A stretch of DNA of 64,000 nt from Urechis unicinctus (lineage: Eukaryota; Annelida; Polychaeta; Xenopneusta; Urechidae). The stretch is from assembly GCA_034190875.2 (NCBI GenBank), contig CM067357.1, positions 2,578,797 through 2,642,796 of the forward strand, in the 5' to 3' direction. Below are positions 37,847-50,244 of the stretch, piece by piece. Position 1 is the stretch's first letter. Each line of letters opens with the position of its first letter. A program made the position numbers and the translations under genes. The notes under the pieces were generated by a model that saw only the letters and a program-made list of their open reading frames with translations, searched no databases and was not told the DNA's origin.

Positions 37847-38524
37847 CTGTTATCCTACTCAGACTTGTTTCCCGTGGTAGCTCTTTTCCTGCTAGGTCAA
37901 GCTGCAACTGGTGATGAACTTCTTGTGGCAAGTTCTCTAAAAAGATGGACACACCTAGTGGCTTCTCGTTGCGTTTGCGGTTTTTCATCTGGGGCCTTGA
38001 AGTGAGAGGTGTTGGTGTCGCATGATTTACGTTATAACACAATGTGTGTTCCTTGTTCTGACACATTCAATGCTTTGATGTAGTCATCAGTGTTTACAAG
38101 ACGTTTTGATATGCCAGCTAATATATAATATAAATCAAGGACTTTGATTATGGTATAGGCTTTGTCCACCACTGAATCTACCAGAGTTGGATGGTTTTCT
38201 ACCGTTGCAGGGAGAAAGGAATTTGTCTAAAAAGCCATTGTTCACTACAGGATTTTTTTATAATTATGCATGTGCATATGATAGACATATTCCCTCCATG
38301 TTGAATCACAGTAGAGGTGTGAAGTTAGCGCCTCCTTTGTTCCAGCTTCACAAAGCAATGAGCTTTTTCTAATGGAATGAATAACTTCTCATGCGAGGCA
38401 CCTGGGTATGTACTAGGAGGACCATACTGCTGCAAATGGGGAATATCAAGCCTGCCACTGACCATATATCTTTGAGACTTGGTGATGTGACGACCAGCTT
38501 GTAACGTCGCTTTCACCTTCAGCA
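37847..38524. other. no gene recognised
   Basis: Minus-strand open frames (for example 38066-37833, with ENLPQEVHHQLQLDLAGKE) look protein-like but match no family I can name. They may be remnants of old elements cut by the LINE insertions. Confidence 0.3.
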
Positions 38525-38605
38525 AGATATTGAGGCACTGACTGGGGTTGCAAAAAACATTCGACAGCTTCCCCAGGTCCACTTCCTCGTGGAAGTGGAC
38601 TGACT
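38525..38605 (+). pseudogene. LINE ORF1 fragment (type 2-like)
   Basis: The plus strand reads LTGVAKNIRQL and VHFLVEVD then a stop, homologous to LAGVPKNIRRLQSSHFLVEV of copy E ORF1. No other part of the element adjoins it. Confidence 0.55.
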
Positions 38606-38985
38606 CAGTCACTCGAGGTGACTCTTAAAAACTACGATGCTTGCATCCATTCCCATTCTGCAATGAGTGATTGTGCTTGTTCTGGTGTGTCTGTTGCGTC
38701 TGGCACACATCCAACTTTAATGTATTCGTTTCTCTTTTCTCAACAACAACTCTCAATAGTCAAGCAAGAGTTGTGGCACTCAAGCCTTCTCAACAACAAA
38801 TCTCGCAATAAAATAAACTATACTGGGTTTTGTCACTGCATCATAGACAACCTAATTAGTCTTTCTTATACCTGGTTGGAATGATGCAATGTCATTGTTG
38901 TAGACTGGTCCACCCATCATGACTTTTCTGTCCAAGGTGCTATGTTTTGGTATCTTGTGTTTTCTTTTACCCTTATCACCCTCCT

Positions 38986-39350
38986 CCCCCTGTGGGTCCG
39001 GGGGTAGAATAGGTCCACTGTATCCTTCTGCATGTCGTAAGAGGCGACTAATAGGGGGCAACCTGTTGGCCGTGGGTTGCGACTCGTGTCGGTGGACAAT
39101 GGGATCCAAGTGGTTGAGTAGAGCGGTCCTTTTGAGGGCCATATCTGCAACACACCACTCTGGCCCAGATTTCACCTAGACGAGAGGCTGGAATGGCCTG
39201 GTCCAGTCAATCGGCTTGTGGTGACTGGCCCTAGGATAATGTTTCCATTTTTCACTGCTTTATCAGGTCAATCTTATCTATTAACCTTTCTAGGCGCCAT
39301 ATATCACATGAGTGTTGGTGTGGTGTTTAACCTTATACTTACCTTACCCT
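38986..39350 (+). mobile_element. short head-plus-tail element S5
   Basis: Head ccccctgtgggtccggggg to tail gcgccatatatcacatg and ttatacttaccttaccc. Shorter middle than the other copies. Confidence 0.8.
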
Positions 39351-39494
39351 AAAATATGTGAGGCCTGTGATGCCATGCTGGTCAAATCATCTCGCATCTG
39401 CTGAAGAGGTTCTACGGCATCGTTACATATAGCTATCCTTTTGCTGCTGAAATAAGAACATAAGTTTGTTCAGGATACACAGAAATGATATTAT

Positions 39495-39705
39495 GATTGT
39501 TAGCTTTCTTTACTAACAGTTGACACAGTTTCTCTGATTGTTAGTTTTCTTTATTAACAGTTGACACAGTTCCTCTGATTGTTAGCTTTCTTCAATGACA
39601 GTTGACACAGTTCCTCTGATTGTTAGCTTTCTTCACTGACAGTTGACACTTCCTCTGATTGTTAGCTTTCTTTACTGACAGTTGACACTGTTCCTCTGAT
39701 TGTTT
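39495..39705. repeat. 41-bp minisatellite, about 5 units
   Basis: The unit begins gattgttagctttctt and ends acagttcctct. Successive starts at 39495 and 39536 fix the period at 41. Confidence 0.9.
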
Positions 39706-40569
39706 GCCGTTCAGGGGTGAAGTTTTCACTTAAGCCAGAGGCACATTAAGATATACAGGTGCCCATAGCCTGGCTTTGGCCTCTCTGACGCTTTCATCTG
39801 ATACTGCGATATCAGGTGCTCTGTGGTTTACCTGAATACATTTGATAGGGCGGGTCTAAGCCAGTATTGGGCGGTTCTAAGCTGGCGACTGATGCTGAAG
39901 GCAACAGCAGATGAAACCCTTATAGTTTATGTAAGATACTGACACACCATTTCTTTCTATATAGCTGTACTCTGCATAGGCATGCCATCAGTTCAACCAA
40001 AAAATAATCAAGAAATCTTCCCACAATTCGTATGTCTTGACAACCCTTCTTGTGGCAACAACAAATGTCATCACACAACAACATTGCATGAATAAAAATG
40101 ACTTGCTCAATGTTGATCACATGATTATCATCCAGGTTAAAAGCGAGAACAGCAACACCAGCTGAACTTAACGTAACACAAGATAATTCTATAAATTATG
40201 TACAGTTCTAACTTTGACAAAGAGTGACTAGTAAAAATGATTCATAAAATGTAATCAGTGCTATAGAACACAATTGCTTACAATATGACAGTGAAAAACA
40301 ACAATGTAAATTCTCAATGCTTCCATAAAATGAATTCATAAACAGAGTCAAGTCACTTATATATAACATAAGATGAAAACAATTGAACAGTTCATTCTAT
40401 CCATACACATCACGATAATTTAGTGTAACATTATTAACAGTCATAATGTGAGACAACAAAACAATGACATTTTAGCCTAACATGGCTGCCAGATTGAGTG
40501 ACTCAACATCACATCATGTGCATGAGGGGGACTAATCGGGAGAATCATATGTCCGATTGAGGCCCTCCT
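39706..40569. other. intergenic, nothing recognised
   Basis: AT-rich, short chance frames only. Confidence 0.45.
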
Positions 40570-41102
40570 TGACATGACTGGGGATGGAGGTCAGTAGAGA
40601 GTCGCTGTATACAGCGGTGTGAAGAACACTCCCTCACCACCTCGCCTGACCTGCCGCAGGTCGCCCGTGAAGTGCCTCACTACATCATGGTCCACTGACT
40701 CAACATCACCGCTTGTGTAGATGTGATGTATGCTGTGTGGCTCGTCGACTAGTGTTAGTGTGATGGGGCGGTAGTGTCTACACACCCGCCATGCCAGGTC
40801 AATCAGTACAGCATCACTCGGTGTAGTCTCTAATGCCCTCCCTCTCACACCCGCCATCAGGGTTCAGCAACATCGACAGACACACGACGCTGGACGCGCG
40901 ACAACGTGATGCTGGCAGCTTCATCACGTGTACTCGGCTCCAGACCGACAGCTTGTAAGGCGGGCGTGTTCTGTATAATACTGATCCGGGGAGGTGACAG
41001 GGGAGCTGTATAACAGAGACAAAGAACAAGGATGAGTCTCAATATGACACAACAACACGCCTCACCATTTTGTCCCACACCAACCTCGCCATCACTCATC
41101 AA
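40570..41102 (-). CDS. possible coding exon(s), product unknown
   Basis: A GC-richer block in AT-rich surroundings with long minus-strand frames. The upstream frame (41102-40857) has a hydrophobic stretch (CCCVILRLILVLCLCYTAPL) and then LQAVGLEPSTRDEAASITLS. The downstream frame (40857-40591) reads DAVLIDLAWRVCRHYRP, HSIHHIYTSGDVESVDHD and GEGVFFTPLYTATLY. The frames meet at a TGATG overlap, so a frameshift or splice would be needed to join them; a possible acceptor ttatacag lies near 41010. I recognise no family. Confidence 0.3.
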
Positions 41103-41109
41103 ATGCCGA

Positions 41110-41973
41110 CTTTATCTTTCATAACAATTCACTTAGCAATTAATATACATGTTATCTCTAACATTAACCCTCAATGTCAAAAATAACATAAGGCAGTTGT
41201 TGTTGTTTCTGTTTCTTTATTGATTGCTCTTGTGCTAAACACGCATACCATGCGGTTAAACTGAAAACAAAATACAAAGATATGTGTCACTTAACTGTCC
41301 CATATCTGTCATGGGTCCAAGCCATAGTGAGTGAAACTACCAGACAGTACATAATGAAGACACAGTCAAATAAATTTACCAAATGAATGGGTTCCTGGCA
41401 AACCCTGTCCTCATGTACTTTGATATAAACTGAGGTGTACAAAAAATAAATGCCAGACCTTACGATAACACCACACTGATTTAGAACCGCAGAGTAGGTA
41501 TCTGAACTAGAACATTAATCTCAAATGTAAATCTACCACAGATGTTAATGAAATAAATTTCTCAGTAGCGGACACTTCTAATATCCTTACCACGCTGGGA
41601 ACATTTGCATTTGACAATAACCAGGTATTTCTGAGGTTTTTCTTTCATTCTCTGACAACTGTCAAACTTGCAGCTCAAAACCACATGGTGTCGTAAACCG
41701 CTCACTTCACCGGTCTTTTACTACATTCAACTCTTCACTCTAAACAAACTAATCCACCACACTACATATGCACTACCAAAATGACACAGAATATGAATAT
41801 ACCCAAAAAATACAAATTAACAAATTGACAACAAAAACCCGCAGTACACAGAAATATGCAACATTGACTCATGTTGTCAATCACATTATCATAACGTTCA
41901 GATGGTGACTTGAAATGCAAGTGCCGTACGCAACATCCTGGGCCCCATGATGGCACCGGCATCATGACCTAAT
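41110..41973. other. intergenic, nothing recognised
   Basis: AT-rich, no supported feature. Confidence 0.45.
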
Positions 41974-43661
41974 ACCGTCCCTGTTGTGGAAGAAACCAAA
42001 TTCTTAGGTATCATATTTGATTCAAAACTTAATTTTAAATCCCATATTAATTACATCAGGAATAAATGTCTCAAGGCAATGAATCTTCTTAAAGTAGTGT
42101 CCAAGCTGGACTGGGGAGCTGACAGGCAGGTCCTGCTCAGGCTCTACCGGTCCTTGATAAGATCAAAACTTGACTATGGCTGCATCGTTTACGGTGCAGC
42201 TCGAAAATCTTATCTAAAACGACTGGACATAGTCCAGAATCAGGCTCTGAGGATTTGCCTTGGGGCATTTCGAACATCACCCATTGAAAGCCTCCACACT
42301 GAAGCCAATGAAATGCCTATCCATCTAAGAAGAAACAAACTGGCCCTTCAATATGCAGTTAAAATAAAAAGCAAACCAGATCACCTTGCCTATGACATTA
42401 TCTTCCACCCCAAATACCAAGTAATATATGAAAATAAACCAAATGCCATATCACCTCTTGGCATCCGTATTCAAGAATCGCTAAACAACATATCCAATAA
42501 TCTAGACATTATTGCTCCAAACAAAATTCCCGAAACACCACCCTGGCAATTGAACACACCAACAATAGACACATCCCTTTCCAAATATAATAAATTAAAT
42601 GCAAATGACCTCTTGATGAAATTTCATGAAATAAAAGAACATCACAAAGACAAGATACTTATTTATACTGATGGATCCAAAGATGCAAACCTTGTGGGCG
42701 CTGGAGTCGTGTTCAGACCTCAGACCCACAAAGAAAGACTGCCTGGTGCAGCATCTGTTTTTACAGCCGAAGTTACCGCAATAAGGATGGCATTGGGCCT
42801 TATTGCTCACCATCCCAATGCGGATTTTACAATTTTTAGTGATTCTTTATCTGCCCTGGAGCCAATTGGGAATAAGTTGTTATCGTGCCATATTGTTGTA
42901 GATATTTTAGAAAATTTTACTCGTTTATCCATGCTGGGAAAAAATGTTGAGTTTGTCTGGGTACCCAGTCACATAGGTATCCCAGGAAACGAAAGAGCCG
43001 ATAGGACTGCAAAGGAAGCCCTACATGAGCCAGTGTCTGAAACCAAGATTCCCTTTACAGACTTAAAACCGCAGGTTGTTAAACTTTTTAAACAAAAATG
43101 GAAGGACCAGTGGGATGAATCCATTCCAAACAAACTTTACGAAATCCAGCCTCAACTTGGGGAGTGGCCACACAGCTGCAAAGAGAGCCGAAGAGAAGAG
43201 GTCGTTCTTGCTCGCGCTCGTATAGGACACACCTATACAACTCATGCCTTTCTACTAAGGGATGAGCCCATCCCTGAATGTATTCCTTGTCAGTGTGCCT
43301 ACACCGTCAAGCACATTCTCATCGAATGTGCTGATTTGATTTTGATCCGAAATCGCTTCTTCCGGGTTCAAACCCTTTCAGAATTGTTTGAAAGGGTGAA
43401 TCCATCCAAGATACTTGGATTCATAAGAGAAATTGGACTTTTTTATAGATTTTAGATCATACAATTCTCATTAATTCAATATAGTTCAAATTAATATAAT
43501 TTAATTAATACAATTCAATTAATGCTAATAGGTATAATTTTTAGTTGTTTGTAAACCTTGACTTCTTATTCTTTCGTACTCGTATATACCCCTCCTTAAG
43601 TAGGCACCATATAACACACTAGTGTTGGTGTGCCGGTAAACCCTATACTTACCACTAGAGT
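41974..43661 (+). mobile_element. type 1 LINE, copy C, 5'-truncated
   Basis: Homology to copies A and B begins inside ORF2 (ccgtccctgttgtggaag), the usual result of incomplete reverse transcription, and runs through the 3' UTR to ctatacttacc. The 3' UTR (attaattcaatatagttc) is of the copy B kind. No target duplication was identified. Confidence 0.9.
41986..43455 (+). pseudogene. LINE ORF2 C-terminal part (RT end, RNase H, knuckle)
   Basis: An open 489-codon frame covers the end of the reverse transcriptase (EETKFLGIIFDSKLNFKSH), the connecting region, RNase H (YTDGSKDANLVGAGVV, AEVTAIRMAL, IFSDSLSALE, WVPSHIGIPGNERAD) and the C-terminal CCHC knuckle. RNase H acidic residues are intact. Without the endonuclease and RT catalytic core it cannot retrotranspose. 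Confidence 0.85.
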
Positions 43662-44446
43662 GTGTTGCAATAGCTTCTCACCCTATAGAAACTTTAAAAG
43701 GAAGCATCCGTTGTAACATACCACAACTCCGACGCCCTCCAATGAGCAGTTAGTGTTACATCGTTAAAAAGAACATAAGACATTTAATATATCAATATAA
43801 AAAGGATATTTTTAAGATACAAGACAATATGTGAGAACTACGCGCCTGCATGACATGGATAATCTCCCCTTATTGAGACCCCCCCTGTGGGTTCGGGGGT
43901 AGAATAGACCCACTGTATCCTCCTGCATGTCGTAAGAGGCGACTAATAGGGGGCAACCTGTTGGCCGTGGGTTGCGACTCGTGTCGGAGGAAGATGGGAT
44001 CCTGGTGGTTGAGCGGAGCGGTCCTTGCGAGGGCTATATCTGCAACACACCACTTTGGCCCGGATTTCGCCTAGACGAGAGGGTGGGTAGGCCTGGCCCA
44101 TTCCTATCGGCTGGTGGCGTCGTGCCCTGGGACTACCCATCACATGCATTTGGCATCTTCCTTCATGACATTCGTTTACTTCATGGACCATTTCTCATTT
44201 CATTGGCTTCACTAGTCCCAGAAGGCGGCTGCTTAATCAGGTCAATCGGATTCCATTAGGGGTGTTATGGTGCGCCTCTACGAGCTCAGCACCTTGCCAG
44301 TGTCTGGGCTCTATGGGTTACGTATTGTATCACTTTTTATGGGGGACGAGTATATCACCTGTGTAGCCCTGGCATCTTTAAGATGTCCCTTTATTGGGCT
44401 CCGGGGCGGGTGGGGAGCACAGGTGATGAATTGTTGTATTATTACT

Positions 44447-45685
44447 ATGTCTTCCTCTCATACTGGCCAAAAACGAAGGCATTTAGATGAAAATGAAACT
44501 GAAACTGAAAACTGGCCAAGATTTCTTGTGCTTGAAAGAACCGACGGGAGTTTAGAGAAAGTTTCATTCATTGTTCTATTTAAAGGAATTTGTGGTGTTG
44601 CCGGCACTCCCAAAACCCTAAAACTTTTGCGATCTGGGCTTTATCTTGTCGAAACTTCAAAACCAATTCATTCCAAACTTCTTCTTCAGACCACCAAATT
44701 AGCGAATATCAATGTAAAATTCAGCCCTCATCGAACCCTTAATACCATCAAGGGTGTTATAAAATCTTTCGAACTCAAATACTGCAGCGAAGAAGAGATT
44801 TTGGAGGAATTGAAAAATCAAAATGTCAGTGAAGTAGCCAAAGTGCTCATTAATAAAAATGGAGAAAGGGTTCCCACAGGCACCCACATCCTTACTTTCA
44901 ACACCCCTTACCTTCCAAACAAACATTAAAATAGCTGGCCTGAACATCAAAACTGAACCATTCATTCCAAATCCTTTAAGATGCCACAACTGTCAAAGAT
45001 ATGGCCATTTTAAAACCAAATGTAATAGAACACCAATATGCCCCAAATGCGGTGATGAGCACGGGGAGCAGGATTGCAAAGCACCATTCAAGTGCGCAAA
45101 CTGCTCCGGTGCTCATCCCGCATACTCTAAACGCTGTTCCATTTGGCAAATCGAAAAACAAATTCAAACACTACATATCACCCAAAAACTTTCTTTCCTG
45201 AAGCGAGAAAAATAGTAGAGTGCCAAAATTCAACTTCTTCCAGACCTTCATATGCTAGTACTGCAGCAGCACCTACTAAAATAACCAAATCTATTAGTAC
45301 ACAAACAGAAAACCACCCTCCGAAACAACCCCCTTTCAAAGCCAGCAATCCCCCAACGGAACAAACAAAACCAAACACCCCCACTACCCCAAAAGTCAAT
45401 GAACACATAACAGCAAACAAATACAATGAAAAATCTAAACTCCCACGGTCTGTAAAATCAAAACTCACCAGGGTTCAGAACCCAGATTCTTTTGTTGGGC
45501 CCAACATCTATGGCCCATTGTCTACCATGGAGACTGATGAGGTCCCCCATGGCAGACACACATCATCAGGGGCCAATCGGGACCCTGGGTCTGTAGTGGC
45601 CCAGGGAACCTGCGGCCCCAGGAATGCCATGGGGACTGAGGTCCACCATGGCAGCAAACGTCCCGCCAAACCCCCTGATAGGTAA
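44447..45685 (+). pseudogene. LINE ORF1 (copy A), two frameshifts
   Basis: ORF1 is the RNA-binding partner of the LINE. It starts MSSSHTGQKRR at 44447, chosen because the matching ATG is kept in copy B. The N-terminal half carries RTLNTIKGVIKSFELKYCSE, typical of I/Jockey ORF1. Three CCHC knuckles follow (CHNCQRYGHFKTKC, CPKCGDEHGEQDC, CANCSGAHPAYSKRC), then a Pro/Thr/Lys-rich tail. Against copy B there is an extra base near 44925 (ccaaacaaac) and a missing base near 45199 (tttcctgaag), each changing frame. The stop TAA (45683-45685) overlaps the ORF2 ATG. Confidence 0.9.
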
Positions 45686-48600
45686 TGGCGGGCATTATAC
45701 AATGGAATTGCCGAGGACTTCGGAATAATCATGAAGAACTTCTTACTTTACTCAACAAAAATAATGGTATTGCAGCCTGCCTTCAGGAAACATTTCTGAA
45801 GGCAGAAAATAAATATAGCTTGAAAGGCTATAAATCTTACCATAAATTTGGAGGCACTGGGGAACGAGCTTCTGGCGGCTCGTCCATTTTAATCAAGGAT
45901 TGTATTCCCCAGAAGGAAATAGAACTCAATACAAACCTTCAAGCAGTAGCAGTAAATATTACCTTAAATAAGTCCATCACACTTTGCTCCCTTTACTTAC
46001 CGCCAAGCCGAAATTTTACACGGGGAGAACTGGACAACATCGTGGCCCAGTTGCCAGAGCCAGTTCTCCTCATGGGTGATTTTAATGCCCACAACTCTTT
46101 ATGGGGCAATACACATGATGATGGAAAAGGTCAAATTGTAGAAGATTTCTTCATTTCTCACAATCTCTGCCTTTTAAATGACGGCTCAAATACATACATC
46201 CATCCAGGCTATGGCACACCCACAGCAATAGATCTTTCTTTCTCTTCTCCTTCTTTGTTTCTCGACCTTGCATGGGAAGTTGGTGTCGATGATACCTGTG
46301 GAAGTGACCACTTCCCCATTCTTATCCACCTAAACCCTCCGTTACCACCAGAGTCACCTCCAAAGTGGCAGCTGCATAAAGCAGACTGGCCCTCCTTTGG
46401 ATCTCTGTGTGGGGAGGCTATCCACAGGGATAAGATGCAAGGGCGAGATACACACATCGATACATTTTGTGCTAAACTGCTTGAAATTGCCTCCAAAACT
46501 ATTCCGAAGTCCTCGGCAAAGCCCAGGCGCATCCCAAAACCATGGTTTAACCAAGACTGCCAGGACGCCATCAACCATAGAAAAAGGGCCCTTAAGTTTT
46601 TTCAAACTCACCCAACCCATGCAAACCTGGCATCATTCAGGGCAGCGAGAGCGAGAGCTCGGCGGGTCGTTAAAGAAAGTAAAAAGAATTCATGGAAAAC
46701 TTATATATCAAAATTAAACTCGAAAACATCAATCAAAAAGACATGGGAAATGGTCCGCAAAATAAGTGAAAAAAAAAAACACCTCTTCCACTTCTTCTTA
46801 CCTTCTAACACCAGATGGTAATGAAGTAAAAAACAAACAGGAAATATCTAACATCATAGCGGACACAATAACCATGAATTCTTCCACTGCTAATTATACT
46901 GAAAAGTTTCAAAGACATAAACAGATAACTGAAAGAACAAAAATTAATTTTAGGTCAAACAACGACGAAAATTATAATGTTCCTTTTACTTTAGAAGAAT
47001 TGAAAGAATCTTTGAAACTCTGCAAGGACACTGCAGTAGGACCAGACGATGTTCATTACCAACTTCTTAAACATCTTCCAGAAGAGTCCTTGTATGTCTT
47101 ATTAGACATATACAATCACATATGGAGCAGTGGAGAATATCCGGACTCATGGAGAGAGGCTACCATCATCCCTCTCCCAAAGTCCGGAAAAGACCCAACC
47201 AACCCGTCGAGCTACAGGCCCATCGCTCTCACGAGCTGTCTCTGTAAAACCATGGAGCGAATCGTTAACAAGCGTCTTATGTGGTACTTGGAAACTAATA
47301 ATATAATAAATGAACATCAATCTGGCTTTAGAAAAGGCCGATGTACCACAGACAACCTTGTTAAGTTAGAGTCGTATATTAGGGATGCATTTTTAAAGGG
47401 GGACCATGTCGTGTCTGTGTTTTTCGATCTTGAGAAAGCATATGACACACGACATGGAAATATGGGATTTTAAAAGATCTACAAGAAGCTGGTCTTCGAG
47501 GTAATATGCCACTATTTATACAAAATTTTTTAAATGATAGATTTTTTAAGGTAAGAATTGGGACATCACTTTCGGACCAACATGGTCAGGAAATGGGGGT
47601 CCCACAGGGCAGCATTCTTTCTGTCACACTTTTCAATCTAAAGATCAATAGCATCACAAAAGTTCTTAAACCTGAAATAGAAAAATCACTTTATGTAGAC
47701 GATTTCCTTATATCTTACCGATCCAGCAGTATGACCACCATAGAACGCCAGCTACAAATCAACCTTAACAAAATTCAGAAATGGGCAGATGAAAATGGTT
47801 TCAAATTTTCTACTACAAAAACAGTTTGTGTACATTTTTGTCAAAGAAGGGGCCTTCACCCTGACCCAGAATTAACCATCAATAAAAATCCCGTCCCTGT
47901 TGTGGAAGAAACCAAATTCTTAGGTATCATATTTGATTCAAAACTGAATTTTAAATCCCATATTAATTACATCAGGAATAAATGTCTCAAGGCAATGAAT
48001 CTTCTTAAAGTAGTGTCCAAGCTGGACTGGGGAGCTGACAGGCAGGTCCTGCTCAGACTCTACCGGTCCTTGATAAGATCAAAGCTTGACTATGGCTGCA
48101 TCGTTTACGGTGCAGCTCGAAAATCTTATCTAAAACGACTGGACATAGTCCAGAATCAGGCTCTGAGGATTTGCCTTGGGGCATTTCGAACATCACCCAT
48201 TGAAAGCCTCCACACTGAAGCCAATGAAATGCCTATCCATCTAAGAAGAAACAAACTGGCCCTCCAATATGCAATTAAAATAAAAAGCAATCCAGATCAC
48301 CCTGCCTATGACATTATCTTCCATCCCAAATACCAAGTAATATATGAAACTAAACCTAATGCCATACCACCTCTTGGCATCCGTATTCAAGAATCGCTAA
48401 ACAACATATCCAATAATTTAGACATTATTGCTCCAAACAAAATTCCCGAAACACCACCCTGGCAATTGAACACACCAACAATAGACACATCCCTTACCAA
48501 ATATGATAAATTAAATGCAAATGACCTCTTGATGAAATTTCATGAAATAAAAGAACATCACAAAGACAAGATACTTATTTATACTGATGGATCCAAAGAT

Positions 48601-49371
48601 GCAAACCGTGTGGGTGCTGGAGTCGTGTTCGGACCTCAGACCCACAAGAAAAGACTGCCTGGTGCAGCATCTGTTTTTACAGCTGAAGTTACCGCAATAA
48701 GGATGGCATTGGGCCTTATTGCTCACCATCCCAATGCGGATTTTACAATTTTTAGTGATTCTTTATCTGCCCTGGAGGCAATTGGGAATAAGTTGTTATC
48801 GTGCCATATTGTTGTAGATATTTTAGAAAATCTTACTCGTTTATCCATGCTGGGTAAAAATGTTGAGTTTGTCTGGGTACCCAGTCACATAGGTATCCCA
48901 GGCAACGAAAAAGCCGATAGGACTGCAAAGGAATCCCTACATGAGCCAGTGTCTGAAACCAAGATTCCCTTTACAGATTTTAAACCTCAAGTCGTCCAAT
49001 TTTTTAAACAAAAATGGCAGGACCAGTGGGATGAATCCATTCCAAACAAACTTTACGAAATCCAGACTCAACTTGGGGAGTGGCCACACAACTGCAGAGA
49101 GAGCCGAAGAGAAGAGGTCGTTCTTGCTCGCGCTCGTATAGGACACACCTATACAACTCATGCCTTTCTACTAAGGGATGAGCCCATCCCTGAATGTATT
49201 CCTTGTCAATGTGCCTATACTGTCAAGCACATTCTCATTGAATGTGCTGATTTGATTTTGATCCGAAATCGCTTCTTCCGGGTTCAAACCCTTTCAGAAT
49301 TGTTTGAAAGGGTGAATCCATCCAAGATACTTGGATTCATAAGAGAAATTGGACTTTTCTATAGATTTTAG
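45685..49371 (+). pseudogene. LINE ORF2 (copy A): endonuclease, RT, RNase H; frameshifted
   Basis: ORF2 would be about 1,230 residues. The AP endonuclease has IIQWNCRG, CLQETF, LMGDFNAHN and GSDHFPI. The RT has SSYRPIALTS, HQSGFRKGRC, VFFDLEKAYD, GVPQGSILS and the YVDD box. RNase H (YTDGS, AEV, SDS, HIGIPGNEKAD) and a C-terminal CIPCQC-x8-H-x4-C knuckle follow. Two lesions break it: 11 A at 46769-46779 where 10 would keep frame, and an extra dinucleotide at about 47450 (gacacacgac) within the RT, just after the first catalytic aspartate. The endonuclease nicks target DNA and the RT primes from the nick (target-primed reverse transcription). Confidence 0.92.
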
Positions 49372-49592
49372 ACCATACAATTCTCAAATTATTATATATA
49401 ATTCAATTAATATAATTCAATTAATACTAATTTTTAGTTAGTTTTAACCCTTGACTCCTTCTTATCCTTTCGTACTCGTATTTATCCCTCCTTAAGTAGG
49501 CACCATATAACACACTAGTGTTGGTGTGCCGTTAAACCCTATACTTACCTTACCTTACCCCTTATTGAGACTGTAGCCGCACGTACGGTTAC

Positions 49593-49704
49593 TGGCCCCC
49601 TGTGGGTTTGGGGGTAGAATATACCCACTGTATCCTCCTGCATGTCGTAAGAGGCGACTAATAGGGGGCAACCTGTTGGCCGTGGGTTGCAACTCGTGTC
49701 GGTG
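49593..49704 (+). repeat. extra copy of the LINE 5' head unit
   Basis: 112 bases (ccccctgtgggtttggggg to cgtgtcggtga) repeated immediately by the head of copy E at 49706. It resembles a promoter-monomer duplication or a very short nested head. Confidence 0.8.
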
Positions 49705-50244
49705 AGCCCCCCTGTGGGTATGGGGGTAGAATAGGCCCACTGTATCCTCCTGCATGTCGTAAGAGGCGACTAATAGGGGGCAACCTGTTGGCCATGGGTT
49801 GCGACTCGTGTCGGTGGAAGGTGGGATCCTGGTGGTTGAGTGGAGCGGTCCTTGCGAGGGCTATATCTGCAACACACCACTTTGGCCCGGATTTCACCTA
49901 GACTAGAGGCTGGAATGGCCTGGTCCAGTCAATCGGCTTGTGGTGACATGCCATGGGATATTTGTTTTCATTATTTATTACTTTTTCATTCCACTTCGAC
50001 GTTGACATCTGTTTTCATACACATAGTTTTTCCCATCTCTTTGCCATTTATCCTTGGCGGCTGCTTAACAGGTCAATCAAGTTGATGTGTGAACAGCTCT
50101 TTGAGCTGTTTGCTATTAATTTGAGTATTACACTGGTGTATCCCTGGCGTCATGTGTGCTGGTTGAGCCGCACACCGCTGACGCCCCCATGTTGGGCTCC
50201 ATGGTGGGTGGGGAGCACCAGTGATGAAATTTTATCATAAAATC

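Larger units (their letters stand above)
43880..49557 (+). mobile_element. type 1 LINE, copy A, full length (I-group, Nimb-like)
   Basis: The 5' head (ccccctgtgggttcgggg) through 5' UTR, ORF1, overlapping ORF2 and 3' UTR to the (cttac)n tail spans 5678 bases. A 14-base target duplication, ccccttattgagac, lies at 43866-43879 and 49558-49571. The order ORF1 with CCHC knuckles, then endonuclease-RT-RNase H, places it in the I group; Nimb assignment is inference. The body is nearly identical to copy B, so insertion was recent. Its 3' UTR and one ORF2 patch near 48970 match type 2 copies instead. Confidence 0.92.

Noticed and set aside
40857-40861. TGATG at the junction of two minus-strand frames as a third coupled-ORF case
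   Set aside because: Neither frame is related to a LINE; probably coincidence or a frameshift or splice boundary.
43972-44259. 95-codon frame in the LINE 5' head
   Set aside because: It is conserved between copies A and B only because the elements are young. It is disrupted or absent in the short elements that share the head, so it is not supported as an extra ORF.
49593-49830. LINE head as a tRNA-derived region
   Set aside because: A ggttgcgactc motif resembles a B box but has an extra base, and no A box lies at the right distance. The head looks like LINE 5' UTR.
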